Below are positions 8,981 through 17,604 of a stretch of 64,000 nucleotides of DNA, piece after piece; position 1 is the first letter of the stretch, and each line of letters starts with the position of its first letter. Where the stretch lies: contig NZ_PEEU01000001.1 of NCBI RefSeq assembly GCF_002754195.1, forward strand, positions 6,138,001-6,202,000, given 5' to 3'. A program made the position numbers and the translations under genes. The notes beneath the pieces are model-generated. The model made no database searches and was not told where the DNA came from. It saw only the letters and a program-made list of their open reading frames with translations. This DNA comes from Flavobacterium sp. 9 (GTDB lineage: Bacteria; Bacteroidota; Bacteroidia; Flavobacteriales; Flavobacteriaceae).

Positions 8981-9388
8981 ATGGAAGATAGAGATGCTTT
9001 TTTAAGAGAATTCAGAGGCGAAACTTTAGGAACTGTAAGCGCTCAATCTTCACCAGATGAGTTGTTTCAAAATCAGACGATTAGACCAATTTTAAAACTT
9101 CAAAATGATTTGTTTATTGCGGTTTTTATAAATTATGTAAATAAAAACAAGGCCGATTTCTATTCTTATACAGTTGAGAAAAAACTTCAGGTTATCGAAA
9201 ATTCTATTCAAAAAGACATTAAGTTCAGAAATTCTCTTAAAGGAATTGTCATGGCACTTTTTACCATTGAAGAATATGAAACTTATATTCAAAACTCGTC
9301 AAGCTTAAACAAAAGAATGATGAATTTATTAATTGAACGATTAAAAAGTCAGGTTCAATTGTTTGAATTAGAGTCTAATTCGAATTAG
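8981..9388 (+). CDS. Conserved protein of unknown function (historically labelled glyoxalase)
   Basis: The 135-residue helical product begins MEDRDAFLREFRGETLGTVS and contains FRNSLKGIVMALFTIEEYE and LNKRMMNLLIERLKS. I recognise it as a short protein conserved in Flavobacteriaceae, often named glyoxalase in databases. No glyoxalase metal ligands or VOC repeats are visible, so that name should not be trusted. No signal peptide; probably cytoplasmic. It is followed at ten bases by another small gene and then a Crp/Fnr regulator. Confidence 0.65.
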   Translation: MEDRDAFLREFRGETLGTVSAQSSPDELFQNQTIRPILKLQNDLFIAVFINYVNKNKADFYSYTVEKKLQVIENSIQKDIKFRNSLKGIVMALFTIEEYETYIQNSSSLNKRMMNLLIERLKSQVQLFELESNSN

Positions 9389-9397
9389 AGATTCTGG

Positions 9398-9853
9398 ATG
9401 GAAATAGAAATAATCGAAAAGCAAAATCAGAGTTTATTTGTTTATAAAAAAGGTGAACTTTTATTTTATTCAACAGTAAAATTTAATTGGTTCAATAAAA
9501 TTATAAAGATATATAATCCTTATGATGTGTTAGCTTTAGAATTAAAAAACGATCCTTTTTTCTGTGAGATTTTCCATCAAAACAAATTTATGACTAAGCT
9601 TATATGTAAAATTAATAACGAAGCTATAATTTTCGATAATGATAAGCGTTTGTATATTAAATCGGCATATTTCATTTCTATAAATAATAATTTTAATTAC
9701 TTTTTTGAAGGAAGAAAAATAGCTCAGGTAAAACAAAAGATCGTGGGTTTTTCGACTAAGTTTTTATTAACTGTAAATGATGAAAATTTAGATTTTCTAG
9801 ATCAAATCATCTTTCATATACTATCAATTAAAACGGGTTTTTCAATAGATTAA
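9398..9853 (+). CDS. Hypothetical protein
   Basis: The 151-residue product is not recognised. It lacks a signal peptide and alternates hydrophobic and charged residues, as in a beta-rich fold (IKIYNPYDVLALELK, IIFDNDKRLYIKSAYFI). It begins nine bases after the preceding gene and ends 21 bases before the Crp/Fnr gene. The three probably form one transcription unit. Confidence 0.6.
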   Translation: MEIEIIEKQNQSLFVYKKGELLFYSTVKFNWFNKIIKIYNPYDVLALELKNDPFFCEIFHQNKFMTKLICKINNEAIIFDNDKRLYIKSAYFISINNNFNYFFEGRKIAQVKQKIVGFSTKFLLTVNDENLDFLDQIIFHILSIKTGFSID

Positions 9854-9874
9854 AAACCTCAAATAGATAAATTA

Positions 9875-10450
9875 ATGTTCAGCCAATTCCGAAATAAATT
9901 TCCATTAACAGATGAAAAATGGATCGAATACACCAACTATTTCAAGCGTCTTGAAGTTCCTGCTAAAACAGTTCTTTTAGAAGAAGGAGAAATCTCAAAA
10001 AGGCTTTTTATTATCGAAAAAGGCTGTATCAGAGTTTGGTTTAATAATAACGGAAAAGATTTGACAACTCAGTTTTTTTTCGAAAATCAAAGTGTGGCTT
10101 CTATAGAAAGTTTCATGAAAAAATTGCCAAGTCCTGTGGTTGTTGAAACTATAGAAACCTCGATAGTTTGGTGGATTTCTAAAAATGATTTAGATAAAAT
10201 CCTCGAAGAAATCAAAGAAATCCCAGCGTTGAGAGATCGTTTTATAGATATGCTTTTTCAGCGTACATTTGATTATATGAAATATTTTGTTTCTTTTATA
10301 AAGAACTCTCCTACTCAGCGTTATCTTAACTTAATTGAAGAAAGACCTCAAATCATTCAACGAGTTCCACAACATTATATTGCTTCTTATTTAGGAATTA
10401 CCACAGTTCATTTAAGCCGAATAAAAAGCAAATTAGTGCACAAAAAATAA
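9875..10450 (+). CDS. Crp/Fnr family transcriptional regulator
   Basis: The 191-residue protein has an N-terminal cyclic-nucleotide-binding-like beta roll (LLEEGEISKRLFIIEKGCIR, about residues 31-50). Its C-terminal winged helix has the recognition-helix segment HYIASYLGITTVHLSRIKSK (about residues 168-187). The phosphate-binding cassette is incomplete, as in many Bacteroidota members that do not bind cAMP. It probably controls nearby stress or reductase genes; the ligand is unknown. A 64-bp palindromic repeat follows directly. Confidence 0.88.
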   Translation: MFSQFRNKFPLTDEKWIEYTNYFKRLEVPAKTVLLEEGEISKRLFIIEKGCIRVWFNNNGKDLTTQFFFENQSVASIESFMKKLPSPVVVETIETSIVWWISKNDLDKILEEIKEIPALRDRFIDMLFQRTFDYMKYFVSFIKNSPTQRYLNLIEERPQIIQRVPQHYIASYLGITTVHLSRIKSKLVHKK

Positions 10451-10460
10451 CGAGATTTTA

Positions 10461-10524
10461 AACCATATAAGTTATATAAGAAATTATAAGTCAAGCTTAA
10501 ATGGACTTATATAACTTAAATGGT
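10461..10524. repeat. 64-bp palindromic repeat, copy 2
   Basis: The left arm AACCATATAAGTTATATAAG pairs with CTTATATAACTTAAATGGTT on the right, around AAATTATAAGTCAAGC. It matches copy 1 at 8467-8530 along its length with scattered changes. Confidence 0.7.
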
Positions 10525-10603
10525 TTATAATTTCATTTGATAACAAATGTTATCGTCTGCCCATAAATGTCTACCGAACTTTGCATCATAAAATTTAATA
10601 ATT

Positions 10604-11575
10604 ATGAAAGCAGCAGTAGTTTATACAAAAGGCGAAATGCCAAAATATGCAGATTTTGCAGAACCGATTCCGCAAAACGAAAATCAGGTTTTAATTTCAG
10701 TAAAAGCCGTAGCGATTACAAATCTCGATAAAGGAAAAGCCAGCGGTAAACATTATTCGTCAGAAAATCACAATCAAAATGGTTTTGTAATTGGAAGTGA
10801 CGGCGTTGGTTTACTCGAAAACGGAACGAGAGTTTATGCTCGAGGAATTAGCGGTACAATTGCCGAAAAAGCAATTATCGATAAGAACATTTTAGTACCA
10901 TTACCTGACGGAATTAGTGATGGAGTTGCGGCTTCATTGCCCAATGCGGTTGCAGGATCTGCAATGGCGTTAAAATTTAGAGCCGGAATAAAAGAAGGTG
11001 AAACTGTTTTAATTAATGGCGCAACTGGTTTTACAGGACAAATGGCGATTCAGCTTGCCAGACATTACGGCGCAAAGAGAATAATCGTAACCGGAAGAAA
11101 CGAAAAAACTCTTCAAAGTCTATTAGAATTAGGTGCTGACGAGATTATTTCGCTTAAGCAAAATGACGAAGAATTTATCAAACAACTTAAAGAAATTCAC
11201 TCCACTACTCCAATCGATATTATTCTGGATTATTTGTGGGGACATCCTGCAGAATTGATTCTTAGTGCTTTAAAAGGAAATGGTTCCTTCACAAACAAAG
11301 TAAGATACGTGAATATTGGCGGAATGGCGGGCGATTCGATTCAGTTATCAGCAGGTATTTTGAGAAGCGTAGATTTGCAATTATCTGGTTCCGGTTTAGG
11401 AAGTTGGTCTAAAGCCGAAGTGAAATTACTATTCTCAGAAATACTTCCCGAAATGTTTCTTTTGGCAGCTCAAAACAAACTAAAAGTCAATATTCAAGAA
11501 GTTAAAATAGCTGATATCGAAGAAATGTGGGCAAAAGAAGCTCTTGATGGTCAACGATTGGTGGTTATTATTTAG
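10604..11575 (+). CDS. MDR superfamily quinone oxidoreductase / alcohol dehydrogenase-like protein
   Basis: This 323-residue medium-chain reductase has an N-terminal GroES-like domain (VLISVKAVAITNLDKGKASG). Its NAD(P)-binding Rossmann domain contains INGATGFTGQMAIQLARHYG (about residues 138-157), the AxGxxG-type loop of quinone oxidoreductases. The catalytic-zinc cysteines of alcohol dehydrogenases are absent from the expected positions. A zinc-free NADPH:quinone-type reductase is therefore more likely than an alcohol dehydrogenase. It sits just after the Crp/Fnr gene and is probably transcribed separately, since a repeat and 150 bases intervene. Confidence 0.82.
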   Translation: MKAAVVYTKGEMPKYADFAEPIPQNENQVLISVKAVAITNLDKGKASGKHYSSENHNQNGFVIGSDGVGLLENGTRVYARGISGTIAEKAIIDKNILVPLPDGISDGVAASLPNAVAGSAMALKFRAGIKEGETVLINGATGFTGQMAIQLARHYGAKRIIVTGRNEKTLQSLLELGADEIISLKQNDEEFIKQLKEIHSTTPIDIILDYLWGHPAELILSALKGNGSFTNKVRYVNIGGMAGDSIQLSAGILRSVDLQLSGSGLGSWSKAEVKLLFSEILPEMFLLAAQNKLKVNIQEVKIADIEEMWAKEALDGQRLVVII

Positions 11576-11647
11576 GTTTCAGATAAGATCTTTGTCAAAG
11601 TTTTAAACTTTGACAAAGATTTACGAGTATTAGAATCAGTCCAATCT

Positions 11648-11749
11648 TTGTCATTTCGACGGAGGAGAAATCACACGCGAAACTCGATAAAGATTGGCGA
11701 CTTTCTATACGGAGTTTCTAGTGTGATTTCTCGTTCCTCGAAATGACAA
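11648..11749. repeat. 102-bp palindromic intergenic element, copy 2
   Basis: The left arm runs TTGTCATTTCGACGGAGGAG from 11648. The right arm from 11721 (GTGTGATTTCTCGTTCCTCG) ends TGACAA at 11749. The ends GAAATCACAC/GTGTGATTTC pair perfectly. It is the cleanest of three copies and lies between convergent genes. Confidence 0.8.
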
Positions 11750-11766
11750 GATTGCGGTTAATTTTA

Positions 11767-12558
11767 CTACTTCTGTTCCATTAGTTTTTTTGGCGCAAAA
11801 CCAAATAACTTTTTAAAGGCAAACGAAAAATGAGATAAATCTTCAAAACCTAGATCAAGATAAATATCAGAAGGCTTTTTGTCTTTTTTCTCAATTAGAA
11901 AATAAGCTTCTTCCAATCGTTTTTGTGTTAGCCAATGACTTGGTGTTGTATTGAATATTTTAACAAAATCCCTTTTAAAAGAAGATAAACTTCTGCCGGT
12001 TAAATACGCAAAACGTTCCAGACTCACATTGAATTTGTAATTGTGGAGCATGAATTTCTCCAGATTAATTTTCTCAGGAACATTAAAATCAAAGAAAATC
12101 GTTGCCAGTTCAGGTTTTAACTTTAGCAGAATAAAAACTAATTCTTCTCTTTTTATATCCGAAAATGTATCATCGATATCGCCTGTTTGATTATAATAAG
12201 GCGACAAGGACTGAATGAAATTCGGAATTAAATCATTTTTTTCGAATGTTAAAAAAGCTTCAGTTGGTTTAGAACTTGAAACTGATATTTGATGTCTGTC
12301 TTTGATCTTTTTTAGAAATTGTTCATCGAGAATTATAACTACTTTTTCGAACTCTTCATTCTCTTTTTCTTTGTTATATCTGGCGAGATAGTTTTTACGC
12401 ACAATGCAATAATCTCCTGATTTTAGGGTATAATTTTTATTGCCGTCGTAACCATGAACAGTGCCTTTTGCGAGATACAAAAAGAAATGCTCTGCGATAA
12501 ATTGCTCAGGCGAAATCTCAGGTCCGATATAACATGATTTTATTTCTGTAATTTTCAT
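11767..12558 (-). CDS. AraC family transcriptional regulator
   Basis: The 263-residue protein has an N-terminal cupin-like sensor region (LAKGTVHGYDGNKNYTLKSG) and a C-terminal double helix-turn-helix. The latter is FAYLTGRSLSSFKRDFVKIF followed by IYLDLGFEDLSHFSFAFKKL and FGFAPKK. The ATG at 12558 is preferred to a TTG at 12567. It is the last gene of a minus-strand run (14 bases after the MBL hydrolase gene) and may regulate that run. The effector is unknown. Confidence 0.88.
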   Translation of the reverse strand: MKITEIKSCYIGPEISPEQFIAEHFFLYLAKGTVHGYDGNKNYTLKSGDYCIVRKNYLARYNKEKENEEFEKVVIILDEQFLKKIKDRHQISVSSSKPTEAFLTFEKNDLIPNFIQSLSPYYNQTGDIDDTFSDIKREELVFILLKLKPELATIFFDFNVPEKINLEKFMLHNYKFNVSLERFAYLTGRSLSSFKRDFVKIFNTTPSHWLTQKRLEEAYFLIEKKDKKPSDIYLDLGFEDLSHFSFAFKKLFGFAPKKLMEQK

Positions 12559-12572
12559 TATTCCCAATTAAA

Positions 12573-13703
12573 TTAATTGACATTTTCCCACCAACGCTTA
12601 AATGGTTGCTGATTATTGTTCAAATCTACTTCCTGACCAATCATTGGTGTAACTAATCGATACGGTTTATTTAGAGACAATTGCGTAATTTTTTTCAAAG
12701 GTTCGTCCCAAGCATGTTTTCCTAAAGTAAATTTTGAATTATGCACCGGAATCATATTCTTTGCACCTAAATCAACGGCTGCTTGTGCAACTTCTTCGGG
12801 TAAATTATGAACAGATTGCCATGCTTTATCATATTGACCACATTCTAAAATCGCCCAATCAATTGGTCCAAATTTCTCACCAATTTTTTTAAATCGGTCA
12901 TCAAAACCTCCGTCTCCGCTAATGTAAATTTTTAAGCTTGGAGTTTGGATTAAATAAGACATCCACAAGGTTTTACCGCGCACAAATCCCCTACCCGATT
13001 CATGATGAGATGATTCTGTAAAAATAGTAAAGTTATGATCTAATTCGATTTTTTTATTCCAGTCTTTCTCGATTATTTGCTCCGGTTTATAACTCCAACG
13101 TTCAAAATGTGCTCCTACTCCAAGTCCGCAAACAACGTGTTTTACTTTGTCTTTCAAGCCAATAATAGTTTCATAATCTAAATGATCATAATGATCGTGA
13201 GAAATGAATAAATAATCAATTTCAGGCATATCGGCAACGGTATAAATATCGCTTCCTTTGTAGGCGCTTACTCCCCAAGGCAATGGCGATGCTTTGCCGC
13301 TAAAAACGGGATCAATCAGGATTTTTTTGCCTTCAAGCTGCATAAAAACCGACGAATGTCCAAACCAAACCAGTGCGTTTGAATTAAGCGGAATGTTTTT
13401 TAAATCTGTTCTTACAGATGGCAAAGAATCTTTCGGTTCTCTTCTTGGGTATTCTTTAAAAACGACACTATACATTTCTCCCAACATTGTATATCCTTCT
13501 GATAAGGTTGGTCTTTCGACTAAATTATTAAATCTGTCATTTTTAAAATGAGCCGATTTTTCGATTTCGACAAGTCGTTTTCCTGATGGGTTTTCGCCAA
13601 ATTGTGACAGTTGCAAGTACAAATATGTAATCGTTGCAAGGAGAAATATAATAATAAAAAAAGTGATCATAATTTTCTTAAATCTTTGTATGGATTTTTT
13701 CAT
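12573..13703 (-). CDS. MBL-fold metallo-hydrolase (UlaG/NAPE-PLD-like)
   Basis: The 376-residue protein has an N-terminal membrane anchor (about residues 11-31). The metallo-beta-lactamase fold follows, with WFGHSSVFMQLEGKKILIDP (about residues 113-132), the metal ligand motif SHDHYDHLDYE (HxHxDH) and later ligands in SGDGGFDDRF and PVHNSKF. The GHSS start and the HNSKF end resemble the UlaG/NAPE-phospholipase D branch. A lipid phosphodiesterase or lactonase activity is possible, at the periplasmic face. It sits six bases after the gene at 13710, in one operon. Confidence 0.85.
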   Translation of the reverse strand: MKKSIQRFKKIMITFFIIIFLLATITYLYLQLSQFGENPSGKRLVEIEKSAHFKNDRFNNLVERPTLSEGYTMLGEMYSVVFKEYPRREPKDSLPSVRTDLKNIPLNSNALVWFGHSSVFMQLEGKKILIDPVFSGKASPLPWGVSAYKGSDIYTVADMPEIDYLFISHDHYDHLDYETIIGLKDKVKHVVCGLGVGAHFERWSYKPEQIIEKDWNKKIELDHNFTIFTESSHHESGRGFVRGKTLWMSYLIQTPSLKIYISGDGGFDDRFKKIGEKFGPIDWAILECGQYDKAWQSVHNLPEEVAQAAVDLGAKNMIPVHNSKFTLGKHAWDEPLKKITQLSLNKPYRLVTPMIGQEVDLNNNQQPFKRWWENVN

Positions 13704-13709
13704 TTAGAG

Positions 13710-14354
13710 TTATTTTGCGGCGATTTTTATATCATCGATTTCGAGTATATTTTTCGAATATCCACGAACTACGCAGTTTATCATTGCTTGTCCCACTTGT
13801 TTTAAGGTTAATGATTTTGTGGGAAGTAAAATCGGAAACAAGAAAATCAGCGGTTTAAAAAAGGCCTTTACATTTTTTTGTCCTTTGAATGGTTTCATAA
13901 AACCTGGTCTAAAATTGTAGGCTTTTTTAAAAGGCAATTTCAGTAAATCATTTTCGGTTTTTCCTTTTACTCTCGCCCACATTACTCTGCCTTTTTCTGA
14001 ACTGTCCGTATGACTTCCGGAAACGTAAGTAAAAACCATATTTGGGTTTAAAGACGCTAGTTTACTCGCAAAACTTATTGTTGTATCATAAGTTATTTGT
14101 GTAAATTTTGCTTCGTCCATACCAACAGAACTTATTCCGGCACAATAAAAACAAGCGTCATAACCTGTAAGTTGGGCTTCAAAAACGCTTAAATCCATGA
14201 AATTTGGAACAATTAACTCCGTCAATTTTGGGTGTTTTACAGGCGATGGTTTTCTGTTTACCATTAAAACTTTTTTTACTGCGTCGTTTTCAAGGCATTC
14301 AAACAAAACGCCTTCACCAACCATTCCTGTTGCACCAGTTATAATAACTTTCAT
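13710..14354 (-). CDS. NAD(P)-binding epimerase/dehydratase-like protein
   Basis: The 214-residue atypical short-chain dehydrogenase begins with the nucleotide loop ITGATGMVGEGV (residues 4-15) and has FYCAGISSVG and FTYVSGSHTD downstream. The canonical YxxxK pair is not evident, so it may bind NAD(P) without classical epimerase activity. This is common in this HTATIP2/YwnB-like group. It is the middle gene of the minus-strand run 15413 to 11767. Confidence 0.82.
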   Translation of the reverse strand: MKVIITGATGMVGEGVLFECLENDAVKKVLMVNRKPSPVKHPKLTELIVPNFMDLSVFEAQLTGYDACFYCAGISSVGMDEAKFTQITYDTTISFASKLASLNPNMVFTYVSGSHTDSSEKGRVMWARVKGKTENDLLKLPFKKAYNFRPGFMKPFKGQKNVKAFFKPLIFLFPILLPTKSLTLKQVGQAMINCVVRGYSKNILEIDDIKIAAK

Positions 14355-14366
14355 ATCTTTTTTAAA

Positions 14367-15413
14367 TTAAATTTTTACTCCTCCAAATTGAAATAAACTT
14401 TCGGCAGAAGCCAATAATGCTTCCTCGCTGGTTCTGGGTTTCCAGTTCAAAGTTGTTTTTGCTTTAAGATTACTTGCATTTTTTATTCTGTTCAATTGAG
14501 GGACAATATTTTTGGCTTTATCATTAAATAAAGCAATAATACGAACGGCCCAATTGGGTAAAATTGTTGTAGAAACCTTGCTGGCTTTATTTCCTAGTTT
14601 ATTCTTTAAAAGCTGAGCGATTTCAGGCAATGAGATTATTTCTCCTGCAAATGCCAGAAAGCGTTCACCGTTTGCAGCGGGATTTATCATAGCGCGCAAA
14701 TGTAAATCGGCGACATCGCGAACGTCTACAATCCCAAAAGAAACTTTAGGAATCGCTTTCATTGTTCCGTCAAGCATTTGTTTTAAAACTTCAAAACCAC
14801 TCGAAATATCCGGTCCTAAAGATGGTCCAAAAATCCCCATTGGATTAATTACAGAAAGTTCTAACCCTTTTCCTTCGTTTGCGATATAATTCCAGGCTGC
14901 TTTTTCTGCCAGAGTTTTTGATTTTAAATACGCCGAAAGCGTTTTGTCAGTTGGGTCTGTCCAGGATTCTTCGGTAATTAAGGTTTTGGGATCATTGTGG
15001 CTGTAGCCAACGGCAGCAAATGATGAAGTTAATACAACTCTTTTTACGCCGGCTTCTTTTGCTGCTTTCAAAACTCTTAAAGTTCCTTCAACAGCGGGTA
15101 AAATCACATCATTTTCGTCTTTTGGAACTTCCAGCGAGATTGGTGTTGCAACGTGCAAAACGTAATCACAATTTTTTACGGCTTCATTCCAATTATCGTC
15201 TTTTGAAAGGTTTGCTTCTATAAAAGATAAATTTTCGAAGGAAGAAATACCGCCAAATCGCAGCATATCCTTCACTTCTTCTTGTCTGTTCATAGAACGA
15301 AGTGTTGTTTTTACAGTATAACCTTGTTCGAGCAATTGCAAAATACAATGTATGCCCACGAAACCTGAGCCGCCTGTAACCAGAACTGTTTTATCTTTAT
15401 TTGAATTTGTCAT
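14367..15413 (-). CDS. NAD-dependent epimerase/aldehyde reductase (extended SDR)
   Basis: This 348-residue extended SDR has VTGGSGFVGIHCILQLLEQG (about residues 10-29) for NAD(P) and the catalytic pair in SAYLKSKTLAEKAAW (YLKSK). VINPMGIFGPSLGPD follows. These match dihydroflavonol-4-reductase-like aldehyde reductases, cytoplasmic NADPH-dependent reducers of aldehydes and ketones. The ATG at 15413 (MTNSNKDKT) is preferred over one at 15443 because the Rossmann strand begins nearby. It heads the operon ending at the AraC gene. Confidence 0.87.
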   Translation of the reverse strand: MTNSNKDKTVLVTGGSGFVGIHCILQLLEQGYTVKTTLRSMNRQEEVKDMLRFGGISSFENLSFIEANLSKDDNWNEAVKNCDYVLHVATPISLEVPKDENDVILPAVEGTLRVLKAAKEAGVKRVVLTSSFAAVGYSHNDPKTLITEESWTDPTDKTLSAYLKSKTLAEKAAWNYIANEGKGLELSVINPMGIFGPSLGPDISSGFEVLKQMLDGTMKAIPKVSFGIVDVRDVADLHLRAMINPAANGERFLAFAGEIISLPEIAQLLKNKLGNKASKVSTTILPNWAVRIIALFNDKAKNIVPQLNRIKNASNLKAKTTLNWKPRTSEEALLASAESLFQFGGVKI

Positions 15414-15615
15414 TTTAATACGAATTAATAATGCAAATTTCATTATAAAATCAATTGTAAACTTTGTTTAAAAGTCCAAACTTGTTTTGTTCAGAAGTTC
15501 AAAAAAAGAATGTCTAATAATTCAATTCTATAATGTAACTGTGCTTTTATGGCACACGGATGAAACTGATTCGCTATCGCGAAAACGCAGATTTACACGG
15601 ATTTTGCTCGCATTT

Positions 15616-15744
15616 TTGTCATTTCGACGGAGGAGAAATCTTCACGAGAAGCTCCACAATGATTAGATTTTCGTTACAGAGTTACTTGCGGAGATTTACT
15701 TTGTTCGTTCGCTATCGCTCGGGTCTCGTTCTTCGAAATGACAA
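15616..15744. repeat. Palindromic intergenic element, copy 3 (expanded)
   Basis: The left arm TTGTCATTTCGACGGAGGAG and the right end CTTCGAAATGACAA match the elements at 291 and 11648. The centre is longer (129 bp in total) and includes TTCGCTATCGCTCGGG. It occupies most of the 350-base gap between the reductase and DUF885 genes. Just upstream, 15545-15600 contains pieces of an ACACGGAT...CGCAGATTTACACGGAT repeat. Confidence 0.7.
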
Positions 15745-15753
15745 AAAAATGTA

Positions 15754-15790
15754 AAAAAAAAGACTGCCCTTTTTGGGACAGTCTCTTTTT
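15754..15790 (-). terminator. Terminator of the DUF885 gene
   Basis: AAAAAGACTGCCC and GGGACAGTCTCTTTTT form a stem with one mismatch around a short T loop. It sits five bases past the DUF885 stop on the minus strand. Confidence 0.75.
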
Positions 15791-15794
15791 GAAT

Positions 15795-17537
15795 TTATTC
15801 TTTAGAAAGCATTAACTCTTTCATGTATTTTACTGGAGCACTTCCAAAACTCAGGAATTTTTCATGAAATTTTTTCAGATTAAATTTATCTCCTTCTTCT
15901 TTTTTAAGTTCTTCTCTCAGGTTGTAAATTTCGGTATATCCTGTAAAGTAAGAACATAATTGCACTTGAGATAAAGTGACGCGTTTCCATTTTCCATCGG
16001 CTTCGGCTTGTTGCTGAAAAGCTTCTTTGGTCAATAATTTCAATGCATCTTCTTTAGACATATTTTTTGTGTGAACGCTTATGTCAAGAATCGTATTGCA
16101 AGTTGCTCTTAAATTCCATTTATAGTACATCAACCACATTTCATCAGAATTTTTATAACCACTTTCAAGCATCATTTTCTCAGCATAAACTGCCCAACCT
16201 TCAATCATAGCGCCATTTCCTAAGATAGATTTTATAATACTTGGCGATTGATTGCTGTAAACCAATTGCGCGTAATGTCCAGGAATTGCTTCGTGAATAT
16301 TAAGTATCTGAAGGATATAATTGTTGTATTCTCGTAAATAACTTTCAGCATTTTCCGGAGTCCAGCCAGACATACTTCCTACATTGTAATAGGTGTTTGC
16401 GTTTTTGTCGTAAGGTCCGGGCGAAGAAATTGAAGCGCCGGCAACTCCAGCCATATAGGCCGGTTCTTTGCGCACCACAAGAGGTTTTGACGGATCGATG
16501 TACAATAAATCTTTAGCTTTTACATAAGCCGCCAATTCCGGAATTTGTTTCTCAATCTCAGATTGAAATTTCTCAGGAGTTGTATGCTGTAACGAGATTT
16601 TGTTGATTACTTGCTGAATTAACTCCAATTTATCAGTAGGTTTTGCTTCGTTTCCTTTGTATTTTGTCCAAAGTTTATCAGCCAGAACGAACATTTTATC
16701 ATGTAAATCTTTTTTGTGATCTACAGCAATTTTAAAAATTTCATCAGAAGAATATCCGGATTGAATATCATAGTTAAATTTCTTAGCATATAAAGCTGTT
16801 CCTAATCTAAAAGAACGAGGTGTTTTATTTGGTAGGTTTTTTAACCAATTTGCATAATCAGTAATTGCTTTTACAGAAACTTGAGCTTTTGCAAGCATTT
16901 CTTTTTTCTCAGTATCAGTTAATTTACTTTTATCTAATGCCGTTTTTAGTTCATCCTGAAATACCGTTGATCCTCCAAGATTTTGATTTATAGCAAGTTC
17001 TGTATGTTCAACAGTTGGATTTTTGATATTCTTTTTGGCAGCTTCATAATAAGCTGGAATATTATTCATTTTTGCGTTAAAAGCGCGTAAACGAATTTCT
17101 GGAGTGTCGTAACTACCATTTAGAATTTCGGCAAAAGCACCACAAACATTGTAGCTGGAAGGATCCCATTCGCCTGATTTCAATTCATTAATATCGAAAA
17201 TAACAGTTTCGAGTTCATTTTTAATCAAATGAAAATCAGTTTTGTTATTATCCGATAATTCATCAATATTGAACTTTTTTAAAGAATCTAATTGCGCATT
17301 GACAAAATTAAGGTCTATCTTTTTTTGATTGTCATTTGGTACAATCAAAACACTATCTAGTTTGTGATAACCAACACTTGAAGCCCAATTTGGACTAATT
17401 TTCCATAAAGCGGTTACATATCCATCTTTATAAGTGTCAAATTTTTGATCTAAAGCTTTGTCTTCATTAGACTTAGTACTTTTATTACAAGAAAAAAGTA
17501 AAGTCATTGCGAAAAAAGAAACGAAAAGTTTTTTCAT
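15795..17537 (-). CDS. DUF885 family lipoprotein, putative zinc metallopeptidase
   Basis: The 580-residue protein has a lipoprotein signal (MKKLFVSFFAMTLLFSC) and the DUF885 signature. The latter includes the metal-binding motif LNIHEAIPGHYAQLVY (HExxxxGH, about residues 410-425) and EGWAVYAEKMML further on. Family members are predicted periplasmic, membrane-tethered peptidases of the M1/M3-like glu-zincin type with poorly known substrates. It is a single gene with its own terminator and the usual Bacteroidota length of 570-600 residues. Confidence 0.85.
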   Translation of the reverse strand: MKKLFVSFFAMTLLFSCNKSTKSNEDKALDQKFDTYKDGYVTALWKISPNWASSVGYHKLDSVLIVPNDNQKKIDLNFVNAQLDSLKKFNIDELSDNNKTDFHLIKNELETVIFDINELKSGEWDPSSYNVCGAFAEILNGSYDTPEIRLRAFNAKMNNIPAYYEAAKKNIKNPTVEHTELAINQNLGGSTVFQDELKTALDKSKLTDTEKKEMLAKAQVSVKAITDYANWLKNLPNKTPRSFRLGTALYAKKFNYDIQSGYSSDEIFKIAVDHKKDLHDKMFVLADKLWTKYKGNEAKPTDKLELIQQVINKISLQHTTPEKFQSEIEKQIPELAAYVKAKDLLYIDPSKPLVVRKEPAYMAGVAGASISSPGPYDKNANTYYNVGSMSGWTPENAESYLREYNNYILQILNIHEAIPGHYAQLVYSNQSPSIIKSILGNGAMIEGWAVYAEKMMLESGYKNSDEMWLMYYKWNLRATCNTILDISVHTKNMSKEDALKLLTKEAFQQQAEADGKWKRVTLSQVQLCSYFTGYTEIYNLREELKKEEGDKFNLKKFHEKFLSFGSAPVKYMKELMLSKE

Positions 17538-17604
17538 AAATTATTTTTTTATTGTTTAAAGATAAAAAAAATGTTGTTTATGCAAAACTATTTACTATTT
17601 GCGT

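Noticed and set aside
15560..15754. A small frame of 64 residues
   Set aside because: It lies inside the palindromic element (15616-15744), so its sequence is dictated by the repeat.
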